Source of the DNA: Hygrocybe punicea
Taxonomy: Eukaryota > Basidiomycota > Agaricomycetes > Agaricales > Hygrophoraceae
Reading direction: 5' to 3'
NCBI GenBank assembly: GCA_963556145.1
Contig: OY744463.1
Span: 1,860,001-1,924,000, forward strand
DNA: 64,000 nt
Shown: positions 31,512-41,713 of the stretch, in pieces
Position numbering within the stretch: position 1 is the first letter of the stretch
Layout of the letters: each line of letters starts with the position of its first letter
Notes under the pieces: model-generated
Told to the model about the DNA's origin: nothing
The model's database searches: none
What the model saw: only the letters and a program-made list of their open reading frames with translations
Program-made: the position numbers and the translations under genes

Positions 31512-33210
31512 CTAAACCGGACTACCGCATTTCAAAAGTTCATGTGTTCGTGAACCAAGCAGAAATAGTTGGAGGGCGCAAGAATAATCCGGAAGTTCTT
31601 TGCGACCACGGCAGCGGCACTGTTGGATGAGATCCAAACCCAAAGCGTCCAGCGTGGAATTTTGGTCCCGAAAATTTGGCAACACGAACATGACAGTGTT
31701 CTTATCCAAAGTCACTTTGTGATTTAAAACAATTTCTAACAACAATGTTGTGAGCAAACAGGACATCGTGTCAGCACTAACCGACCTTCCCACACAACAG
31801 GCGTCTTCCCCACCGCCAAAAGTGCATGATGCGTCCCCTGCGTGAAAACATCCAACGCTTCCTCCAGCGTCTGTCCACTTCGCTTCAATTCTGCCTGTGT
31901 CTCGTTGTCGTTCGCATAACAGTTCGTGTTCCATTCATCGCCACGCTGAAAATTTTGATGGCAGAGTCTTCGCCACGACAGAGATGAGCGAAGCAGTGAA
32001 GTTGGCCACTCCGGGGGATGCAATGCGCAGTTGGCCAGCAGGAGGTTCATTGGCGGAGTTACACGCGATATATTCCGGGTGTGAGGCGGAAATAGCTGCA
32101 GTATGACCTGGGGTGTCTATCTCCTGCATGTTATTTGATGGTACATACAGCCTGCGTATTGGGGCGGGGAAAGCCCACCATTAGGAAGTCAATGCCTCGC
32201 TACAGAGGGAGTCTGGTCAGGGTACACTCTACGTGAGGGGAGGGTCGTGCTCACGGCACCGGCATATACGACAATATCTTGCACGTCGCCGGGGGTGTAC
32301 ACCTCGTTCGACGAATATGCCCCAGTTCGGGAAACTCGGCAATAGAGAGGGGAAAGCTTTGGCTGTCTGATGTGCCAACAGAACATGTTGATCTGTCGAA
32401 GAGCGTGGTTAAGACGAACAACCATATCGAGAGGCGGAGCGGGCCTTGACATAACTCATAGCATCTAGGGTTCGTTGTATGTCGGGTATAGGGAAACTAT
32501 GATGATGTAGATGTCGTGCATGGGTTGAGATTATGAGGAAATAAAACGAAGGAAGCTTACAAGTGTCGTGCTGCATCGAGCATAAAACCCCGATAGGGCT
32601 GTGCAAATCAATCAAGAGTCATAAATCTACACTAAACTTGAGAAAATGGCGTGCAAATGCAGGGTTATCCGAGGTTTTAACGGGACTCTCGAGGTGTAAA
32701 TATCGCCCCCCGTGTAATACCAAAGCTGGGCAAATGTGGTCAAGCCACGCAAAAGACCTGGAGTCGAAGGCGCGGTCAGAGAGGCGGCTGAGCCATCGCT
32801 GGATATAATCAGCGAGTGTGTCTCCACCCCGTTGGATATTGCTCCGCACGGGAGTCCTACCAACAATCGAAATATTCAGCGATGATAAGAACTTCGCCCC
32901 ATCAATGGCATGTGGTCTGATGCTCCCTGGCCAACGATAAGATGTTGTGCGAGGTACAACTTGTTCGCAGGACGGCGTCTGTCAAATCCTGTGGTGAATT
33001 TGCAATGTCGACTGTGATGGTGAAATTGGGTGATGGTTTCAATCTCCCTGCCAACCTCAGAAATGCAAAGAACGCCCAGCCAGCGACAGGCCAAGGCGAA
33101 GAACAGGGAGCCGCACACTTGGTGACACGGTCTTCCAGACAATGATCCGCAGCACGGACCAGACTCCAGAAGTGGAAATCAACGATGAGTCTACATCGCA
33201 GCTTGTCGTG
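31512..33210 (-). pseudogene. GH20 beta-N-acetylhexosaminidase pseudogene
   Basis: Translation in shifting frames recovers the family in order. N-terminal domain: LSPNFTITVDIANSPQDL-type text near 33,040, LIVGQGASD near 32,930, then SLIISSDGSAASLTAPST and RGLTTFAQLWYYTGGDIYT (32640-32850). Catalytic domain: FPIPDIQRTLDAMSYVK (near 32,480), INMFCWHI, GAYSSNEVYTPGDVQDIVVY (near 32,290), EIDTPGHTAAISASHPEYIA (near 32,100), NEPPAGQLRIASPGVANFTA, and the acid pair within RGDEWNTNCY, followed by GKTPVVWE and VLNHKVTLDKNTVM. Two introns are still visible. At least four frame changes and a lost Gly before Asp-Glu make it non-functional. The intact enzyme removes terminal GlcNAc in chitin turnover. 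Confidence 0.82.
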
Positions 33211-33344
33211 TACTCCAACGCAACTCCCGAGCTGGACCCGTTCTGCGCAAACGCCACAACATACTATACACCGTAGACAATGATCCCCGCCACGCCACCA
33301 CGCCGAGGCTGCGAAGCACTTCAAGAAGAGGTCACGAGAGGATG

Positions 33345-33743
33345 ACCTGATTGTTACTTGCGCAAGCAACTGGCTCTGCAGAGTGAGTTGTGCACGCAGT
33401 ACGAGGTGGACTCGCGTGCGCGTGACGAGCTCGTTGAGGTGCTCGGGAAGCAGGTAGATGTCGCGGAACGGGAGATGGAGAAGCGATGCAATGTATTAAA
33501 AGGCTGGGAGAAGGAGAAGGGGGGGAGCTGGAGCGCGCATGTAAGCACCTTGAGGAGGTAGATCAAAGTCGGCAGGAGAGTATGGCGCGGAGTGTCATGG
33601 ACAAGGCCAGTGGGGAGGTCTTGCGGATGCTGCATCGGCTGATTGCGGGGCTCGAGCGAGAGAAGAAGGATGCCGAGAGACGAGAGGAGGGGCTGAGGGA
33701 GGAGGGAGGGACGGTGGAGGCTTTGGTGAAGGAAAAGACCTAA
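33345..33743 (+). pseudogene. Coiled-coil protein fragment
   Basis: Two frames (33358-33540 and 33525-33743) form one coiled coil after a frame change near 33,530: LRKQLALQSELCTQYEVDSR, ARDELVEVLGKQVDVAEREM, then GELERACKHLEEVDQSRQES and EVLRMLHRLIAGLEREKKDA. It resembles an interior piece of a long cytoskeletal or polarity coiled-coil protein; no domain fixes the family. Both ends are missing. Confidence 0.5.
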
Positions 33744-33933
33744 CCAGTAGCACGATGCCGTTGTTCTTGTCTTCGCACGTCCGTTCTCATGGCCCTGCTT
33801 GTTGCTGTCGCCGTTCTGTACGCCCGCGCCCATTGCACGATGTGCACTTATCGTCGCCCCAGAGGGACGTTACTGCGCGGATATTGGCTCTGAACGGGTG
33901 CATAAGCCATGGTTTAATCTGTATATTTTATCA

Positions 33934-34105
33934 TCACACCTGAAAGCCCGGGCGTGGGTGCACCACCGCCTTGGTGTTGTCTTCGTCCTCTTCATGGTCT
34001 CCTGTTGGTACCCACTCCACGTCGGCGTTCTCGTCGTCGTCGTCGTAGGCATGTTGGTTTTTTCGTAGTTCGTCGCCGGCGTCGTTGATGCGGTCTAGTG
34101 AGCTA
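33934..34105 (-). pseudogene. Acidic C-terminal exon remnant
   Basis: A minus-strand frame reads LDRINDAGDELRKNQHAYDD, then a run of Asp, then NADVEWVPTGDHEEDED and ends KAVVHPRPGFQV. Acidic tail, Pro-Gly end and an upstream AG at about 34,106 suggest a genuine last exon whose partners are absent upstream. Family unknown. Confidence 0.35.
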
Positions 34106-34693
34106 GCAGCGGGGAAGTCGGGCTGGGATCTACTGACCGGCTTTCATAGGTCCTTCCTTCCTTCACTCTGCTTGCCTCCCTCTCGCTTCCTCGCTGTCAT
34201 CATCATCCTTGTTGTTTACCGCTGCTGTTGTCATCTGGGCCCGTTTCTGGCAAGTTGTTCTTTCAGATAATGAGTAGTGGTTTTCAAAGTACACAGAAAC
34301 TTACCTCACGAACGAATGGGACGTCTATGAAGTAGAATACACAGTAAAATTAGAAAGAATCCAAACCTACCTACCCACGATTGGAACCCGTGTAAATCCG
34401 TACACAGGTACGGTGTAGAGGTGTGGCCGCAAAAGTCCGAACCGTACCCCAAGCTGTGGGTAACAACCCATGAATCTTAGTCAAACAAGAGGAACTTATC
34501 CAGATACTATACACCAACTATACACCAACCATACACTGAACAACGAATCAATGTAGCAACGAAAACACATGACATATCCATTGTCTTCTCAATAAGTTCA
34601 ATATCATAAGCATGGAATGAGCTTAACATACGTCAATGACACTCCTTGAATGTTTTCAAACAGCAGTTAACACATCAATAAATCTGCCGCTGA
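34106..34693. other. Non-coding flank of the Plavaka element
   Basis: No gene seen. 34405-34442 contains short inverted words (GGTACGGT and ACCGTACC) and 34500-34545 repeats TATACACCAA three times. These may lie near the transposon end, but terminal inverted repeats were not matched with the other side. Confidence 0.4.
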
Positions 34694-37600
34694 TCATTCA
34701 TATAAGTCAAGATCTTGCGAATCACCATACATCTCGTCCACTGCCATTAGTTCTAATTCATCGCCGTGGGCTTCCTCATTTGAGCCTTCGCTATCACCTG
34801 AGCTGTCGGAACCACTTCTGGAAGAATTATCCGACTCATCTGGGTGTTCTTTGTTGTGAATCTCTGTGTGGACTCCTTCGGAAACATTTGGTGACCAGTC
34901 ATCCCCAGCATCATCACTCTCGTCGTCAATAACGTCTTCGGCATCGCTGGCACGTAAGCCTACAATGGTATCTTCACCTTGACTGTAGACATGTCCTGGT
35001 GCCAGACCCCAGTGGTAGCGCATGACCATGTCCCGATCCACAAAGCTACCGTCGAGTTAATTATAAATCGAGGACAGACATTTGTAATCACCCACCGACC
35101 CACGAAGTACTGGTGCCAGTCCTTCGAATCCTGAGCACATTCCGAAATCCCCACACCATCCGCATGTCGCATGCCCGCAGAAAAAGATGGAAGTAAGTGA
35201 CATCCACGTAAAACATCTTTAGGGTCAACGAAACCAAATGCGTCTTCTCCGCTCATGGGGGGAAATTTGAGACGATCAAGTCGCCGTTGGACCCAGCCAG
35301 CCTGTACCGGCATATCATCTACGTTCACAAACCATCTTACCCACAGGAACTCGATGCGTCGAGCACGGTAATCTACCATGCCAGGTCCAGTATAGATAAC
35401 GTTGGCATGATAAATGCCGAGAACGCGAGCATACAGATATTGGTGGCGTAATGTGCCTTCTGCAGAGAGGAGCAAAATGTCGCGATGATCTGTGTTTGGG
35501 TTGATCGTATCCTGAGCGCGTCGTATGTCGTATGTGGTGTAGTTAAGCCGCATAATGTTGTGTCGGTAAATACGGTCGCCTTTGAAATGGATGCCATCAA
35601 GTTCAGCAGTGCCATCATTCCGAGAGCCCGTGGATGCAATGATATCGTCGTTGATTGGCATCTCACTATTCAACACGACTTTTATACGAGGCAAGATATG
35701 CCTTTTCAGTTTCGACCAGAAGTCCTGTCAGAAGATTAGCTGTGTGGAACCTTCCTTGGCGTTGAAGCCTACCTTTACAGCTGGATCTCCGGTGTGTAGC
35801 CGTAAAAAAGAACCGATGTGCTCTGGATTATTCTCAGCAGCACCAATATGGTGGTGAGCTTCAGGACTGTCTGCTACAAATTCCTTTTGCTTAGCTCCGG
35901 AGAGTTCGGACATCTTTCGTTGACGAATAAGTCTGATGCGTGTCCGCCGACGCTCAATTTGAGTTAATTGTCGGACAAATTTCTTCTTACTTGTCCTGCA
36001 GTACCAAGATTTAGGTTTTCGATGCTCCAGTTCTCCCTGTGAACAGAATATATTCATCAATAAATAGCAATAGTAGCTTGAAACCCACAATTTGTGAAGT
36101 ATACGAATCTGTAGTGCCAACTGTTTGGATAGTAGTGACATAATCTCCGGAAGAGTGAGCTTTGTAAGTCTGCAAGCTGAAGACTTTCCGTTTTCGTTGG
36201 TTTGTATTCTTTTGGTCACCACCCGCTGGCGTCGATGAGCTAACTTTCGGCTCCTTCTTTGCTTGACGACGCTTTCTGGCATCCATCTCGCGTTTCAATT
36301 CATACGTGCTGTAAGCAGAACAGGTCTCCGATTGGAAAGCGCGAAGCTGTTTCCCTAGGGCTGTGGTTTCCTTGTCCAGGATATCCAGCGTATCATCAGT
36401 ATGCATCCGCAATTTGGCTAGCCCATGCCAGTGAGCGAAAGTGAACAAGAGTTTGAGGATTCTCCCGTTATGTGGTTCTGGCAATAAGCCATCGAAAACC
36501 GGAATAATGCACTAACAATCTTTAGCCTTTAATGTTGTTGATACCGGAAGAAACAATACCTACTTGCAAAAAATCTTCGTAATTCCTTGCAGCCATTTTC
36601 TTCAGTTCGGACGTATTAGAGGTAAATCGTCTGATTGTGTCTCTCCCAAAAGTGGGAATAAGTCGGAACCTGAAAATTTTACAAGATATCCAGTGTACAA
36701 GGACAACAACACACCGGCGATCCAATTCGTGCAATAAGTTTTCATCGACACACTCCAGGATTCGAAGCAAGTGAATGAAGAGGCATTTCCACACTCCGAG
36801 TTCAATTTCGTGCATTAGATCGATCACGAATAGTAAGAAATAATTAAAACCGAAACGGGCAAGCCGCTTGGAAAAGGCGTTCTGCGAAACGCACAGTCAA
36901 TGTTAAGTCATCTCATCCGATCTCCGACGAATGACGTACAGAGGCGGGAACAAATGAATTAGGTTTGAGCATTCGCTCTACGGGTGCGCTGTCAACGGCA
37001 AAATTATGCTGATAAATGGCCCGTCGGGCCTGAGATACCAAGTTCCTATGGCGGCGATCGTCGACACGAGCTAGCTTCACCCTATTGTTCCTGTCCCTTT
37101 TAGTGCCTACTAGATGAACATTTGATAATGGAATTGTGCAACGCGGACATGGACATCCTCCCAAGTTGCGGATGCTAGCTAAAAGGATCCTGCAGGACAA
37201 CGGTGTGAGCCAAGCTAGAAGCGACTTGCGAACAAACGACATTCACTTTTCAGGATAGTCCGCCGAATAAGTAAAAATCCGAGGATAGAATCTGCGTACA
37301 ACCCCATCACAGCACTCGATCACGATGCCATGTTCATAGGCATGTATAAAATCATCATCAAGGAGAATCTCCCATTGGGCATGAACACATTCACGGTGAC
37401 AGTGTGCCATAAACTCCGGTTTGAGTTTCTTTTTGCCACTGTATTTGCTTGCAAAATCTTTGAATGCATCTGGTAGCTAAACTCAGTCGTTAGTGCGAGA
37501 CCTGCGAGAATGAGATATGGAAGGCATACCCTCTCAAAGTAGGCGACATGTTCGCATAGATTAGACGACGGCTTACACCGTCGATACTTCGATTCGTTGC

Positions 37601-38921
37601 CGAAAAACATGTATAATGGCCAGAGTTTCGTGTTTCCAAAATTCGTTACGTGAGTGGCGTCAGACCAGAACATTAAGGCAACAATAACTCTAGGGAGTTC
37701 ACAGTTAGGTTCCGGGGGTGAATTCTGTAGAGCGTCATGGGCATTGATGAAGGCCGGTGATGTGTACAATTCTCCATGAAGGCGAATTTCCCTGTCACCG
37801 GAGGGCTGCCAGAGAAGTGTGTAAGGTTCGTAATGGAAGTGTAAATCGTCACATTGTCTCGACATCTTTTCCCGAATAACTGACACCAAGGGACGATAGT
37901 GAAATTTCTCCACCACATATTCCCGAACACCAGGGTTACTCGTGTTGCGGTCAAATGGAACTGATATTTCGACGGGTGAACTCCTCCATCCGGCATCGTC
38001 GTCGATCCACTCATCTTTATCCCAGTTGTTGAGCGCCAACTGGTTATTGATCTTCTGCCAATGAGTCGTTCGAACGTCTTCTGGCTGAAATTCCTCATCT
38101 CCGACAATGTCCAAAAGCTGCTTGAAATCGTGCTGTGACTTCTGCTTGTCTCCGTTCCAGTACCATTCACCCAGTCTGAAGGAACTCTTATTGGGATATG
38201 GGCCGAAGTTTTCGACATGTGAAGAATCGGTGTGTCCGATGCCCGACTCGACGGTTTTGGACCTGGACATGTTGGCCCCCACTATATTTGACATGGACCA
38301 TAAGTTCGCCTCGCCTTCAGGATCATGGGATGGGAATTTCTCTGCATGGTAGCGACGGAATATGCCAAATGAATTCTTTTCAGAATCAAGAATTCGGCGA
38401 ATACAACCGCGCACGCCAGAATCGCCATATTCAACAGAATTAGTGGTGTCAAGCGTAGTCAATGGTGGTGATGCTCGAGAACCTGAACCCGTAGCTTCTA
38501 CGCCAGGAGGGGGTAGCGCGGGGGCTGGTTGAGGAAGAATATCGGCGAGTTTCTTGTCATGCATCTGCAGACTGGCCACCCGAAAGCGAAGAGGAAGTTT
38601 TTTGACACGTTTCTTAGGTCTCGCTTCGTCGAAACCGATATCAGATTCCGTAGAAGGGGCGGCGTCCCAAGACTGCGGAGGGATATGGGGAATAAAGTGA
38701 TCCCGCTGGTCGCCGTCAACACTCGGACAAGGCTCCGGGTTCGGGTTAGATACGATGCTGTCCCGTTTTCTAGCAGCTAAGGCCTCCTTCGCTTTCGCCA
38801 GCGCATTAGACAGGCGTCTTTTACTGTGCCTGCAGTTGTTCTGGTGATTCCTAAAAGCTCCCAAGTGGGAAAAAGTTCTGCTGCAAGAGCAGGTTTGACC
38901 GAATGCAGAGCCACGATCCAT
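34694..38921 (-). CDS. Plavaka-type DDE transposase
   Basis: A multi-exon transposase of the fungal Plavaka (CACTA-related) group. Exon 1 is 37530-38921, exon 2 37247-37476, exon 3 starts at 37189; further exons follow at about 36950, 36660, 36480, 36040, 35720 and 35040, ending at 34694. It begins with a Cys/His finger (CSCSRTFSHLGAFRNH), then a linker. The core has VREYVVEKFHYRPLVSVIRE, PRVIVALMFWSDATHVTNFG (catalytic Asp), KLWPLYMFFGNESKY, FYPRIFTYSADYPEK, ASIRNLGGCPCPRC, FVIDLMHEIELGVWKCLFIH, PTFGRDTIRRFTSN and LFTFAHWHGLAKLRMHTD. The C-terminus is very acidic. All junctions I traced keep phase and no nonsense codon was found, so the gene may be functional. The gene encodes cut-and-paste mobilisation of its element. 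Confidence 0.82.
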
Positions 38922-39089
38922 GGGTCGAAGAGTACAGTCAGCAGGCTCTACGATAATTGATGGATTAAATCAACATATGGACGACAGGAAATTTTGTGGA
39001 GAAGTTTAGAGATGGGTTGGATTGCAATTACGATGTGGTAATCAAAAAACCACGCGGTGAAAATTTAAACCCAGTAAATGAGAAACTAA

Positions 39090-40340
39090 TTAAAGCCGCT
39101 GATCCCAGGCGGCCTCCAATAACAGGTACCTCTCGAATTGCGTGGGATCATTGTACATGTCGTTAATGATATCGCGGACGTCCTTCGCAACACCTTGATA
39201 ATTAGAGCATGTGAATTCTTGCTGGTAAACTACATGACAAACGACATATACGCACTGTAATTTAAAATACATTTCAGTGAAGGTGGGGCAAAATAACATT
39301 TCCTTACAAGTTGCGCTGCCGTTTCCAAAGTATCCTTGGAAATATAGGGTCGCCGCTCAAGGAAACCGTATTCCCAGTGGCGTGCAATGGAGGAGTGTGA
39401 GCCAAGAAATACATCCCTCATTAAATCGGCCATAATCAATCCCCCGAAGAGGATATCGACGCCATGCTGCACCGTACACAGTTGAGAAAAAATTGTTCCA
39501 TGAGTAATTAAAAAAACTTACCTCCCAAGCCGGGAGGTTCCAGATCTGATTGGACTTCACGTATTTCAACAATTTCCTGACCGGTCCGTACCGCCCGCTG
39601 TGAACTCGAGGGATAATCGTCGCGAGGACGTTTTGTTTGAGTTGTTCTACCATAAGTTCATGGTCTTGGATAACCTAGAAAGATAATGAGAATGTATGGC
39701 AAAAGTAATAATAGCGCACTTACAAAGTCCAGAAAGGAGGGGTGGGGGTCTTCCAATGTCCCGAATGCAAAATATTCGCCCGTTGAAGCCAAAATGCCCG
39801 CTGTTGTGGTTGATGAGCAATGGCACAACAATTACTACGGAACGTACAGAGTTCCGGTTGCCAAAATTGCCCATAGATGTTACGCATGAGAATTGCAACG
39901 GCCCAAATTTCTTGTCTTCCGAAAAGACGTTTGTGGCCGCACCACAACGGCCTCAGCGGTACCCCGATATTGTAGTGGCTTCGAGCAGAGCTAAGAATTT
40001 TATGCCATTCCAGTAGGTATTCGCAGCTTATGGCGTTTGGCGTTAACTGAGAGAATGGCGGAGGACTGGGTATAAGCAAGGACAGGTCGAGTCTTTCGAA
40101 GATCGAGTCCCTGGTTTCGCCTGCTGGGACCAAAGGCGAGGTGTCGGGTGTCGGGTCTGCCGCAATGAAATATCAAGTCATCACTTGAATTTAGATAACA
40201 CAACTTACCACGAAGTGATGCGATACAGGGCGGTAAGGATAAGGGCGGGAAAATGAATGGGAAATTTGGGATGGACTCTGCAATAAATTGTCGGTCGGTC
40301 TCGTAGACTCGGAATGTGGAAGAACAAACCTTCACCACAG
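39090..40340 (-). pseudogene. Second element-associated ORF, frameshifted
   Basis: Minus-strand text of one protein: LDLSLLIPSPPPFSQLTPNA, EYLLEWHKILSSARSHYNIG, RQEIWAVAILMRNIYGQF, then (new frame) GNRNSVRSVVIVVPLLINHN, then (original frame) RIFAFGTLEDP-like text, then after an intron HELMVEQLKQNVLATIIPRV, RYGPVRKLLKYVKSNQIWNL, HGVDILFGGLIMADLMRDVF and a last exon ending AAWDQRL. Two compensating frame changes near 39,870 and 39,775 break it, or are sequencing errors next to an assembly gap. The family is one I associate with multicopy mushroom sequences near transposons, without known function. Confidence 0.5.
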
Positions 40341-40345
40341 TTATC

Positions 40346-40445
40346 NNNNNNNNNNNNNNNNNNNNNNNNNNNNNNNNNNNNNNNNNNNNNNNNNNNNNNN
40401 NNNNNNNNNNNNNNNNNNNNNNNNNNNNNNNNNNNNNNNNNNNNN
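40346..40445. other. Assembly gap, 100 N
   Basis: Exactly 100 N, the usual placeholder for a gap of unknown size. It follows the upstream end of the second element ORF, so sequence of that gene may be missing. Confidence 0.99.
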
Positions 40446-40556
40446 AATGTCAGTCTAAATCATCGCTCCGCAATTTATATCTTTTCCAACATTGATTATT
40501 TATTCATTATTTTATTAACTATTACGGAAGGGCAAAGATCGCGGATGCGATGGCGG

Positions 40557-40770
40557 AATTCGGTGACTTATATACAATGACTGTCTAGGGCGGTTTGAAT
40601 GGAGAGAAGCGACACTGCTTATTAAGCATGGAATTTTTTAGCTATGGCGTTCATGATGGGGGGCTACTGATCGGGGAAGCGGAAGTTGTGAGGGCAGAAC
40701 TCGGCGACTTATATACATTGTCCCTTTAGGGTCGTTCGTTATGTAATTTAACTTTAAGAAGCGATCACCG
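40557..40770 (+). repeat. Duplicated TATA-bearing segment, 141-bp offset
   Basis: AATTCGGTGACTTATATACA (40557 on) and AACTCGGCGACTTATATACA (40698 on) are followed by TAGGGYSGTT in both copies, and GAGAAGCGA/AAGAAGCGA follow further on. Two similar TATA-like cores upstream of the gene at 40994 suggest a duplicated promoter or element end. Confidence 0.5.
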
Positions 40771-40993
40771 TCAAACATCTGTTTTGATGCTCACTCCAAT
40801 TCTTATACCATTATTCCCATTCTTGCTTTACAATATTATTCATGTCCAGCCAATAGCCTGGCATCTTTGTTTTCTTTTCAAAATATCGTGTCGTTGTTGA
40901 GTCCCGTCGAATTCATGCTTGCTGGCATTTCGAGCGGAGAGTGAATTCACTTACCCCTTGTCCTGTTTTTTTTTTTTTTGTAACACCTTGACG

Positions 40994-41534
40994 ATGGCTG
41001 ACGTTTTGCAACCCGATTTCCTCCGACTGGCTAATGGTCTCCGAGATGTAATTACGGAAGTTGAGCGCATTCCGAACATCCCACCTCCTGGGGACAACAT
41101 TCGGGAGTTATCAGACCTTATCAAACAACTAAGCAAGAAAGTTGACGCTATCAAGACCAAAGTTGACGGTGTCAAGGCCACAGTCGACAGGATTGACCAA
41201 ACGTAAATTCAGTTTCTTGTAATGTTCGCATATCTCACAAATGCCATAGCCTGCCCATGCGACTTGCCAATTCCAGTGCGGGTCGGAGTGCCCCACTGCG
41301 TGGCCTACATGGACTACTCCAACCACCAGCGCCGAAGACTCGTGAGGAATTAATTGGCTTCACGTGTATGTAATCTATTTAGAAAATACAGGAGATAATG
41401 ACTCGTCCCCAGCTGCGAACTGCATCGCGGCCGCAACCCATCTTAACCTCCCGTTGCTACCCCAGCACCCTGCTCCCACAGTAGCTGCCCGAAGACAACA
41501 AATTGCTGACCATTTGGGTATCATCCTGGACTAA
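40994..41534 (+). CDS. Coiled-coil hypothetical protein (MADVLQP family)
   Basis: Exons 40994-41202, 41250-41365 and 41395-41534 give 154 aa in phase; the last acceptor (GGAG at 41391-41394) was chosen because the nearer CAG gives a stop. The start MADVLQPDFLRLANGLRDV is followed by a short helix pair with heptads (LIKQLSKKVDAIKTKVDGV). The second half has RLANSSAGRSAPLRGL and ends HLGIILD. I recall many short mushroom proteins that start MADVLQPEF and carry coiled coils; their role is unknown. A possible duplicated TATA lies upstream. Confidence 0.6.
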
Positions 41535-41713
41535 ATCAAGGTGATTTTTTTTGCCGGTTTTCATCCCATGAATTTATATATTTATGCTTAACAAGAAATT
41601 ACTGTCGCGATCTCTTTTAACACTTGATTGTACATGTTGACGTTGTTGTATTGGACTCGGATTCTTCCTGATCATAAAGTTTGATATTCGCATGTGGCAT
41701 CAAGTGTGGCATC

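Noticed and set aside
34397..34450. Terminal inverted repeat of the Plavaka element
   Set aside because: The inverted words pair with each other locally and do not match the sequence beyond 38,921.
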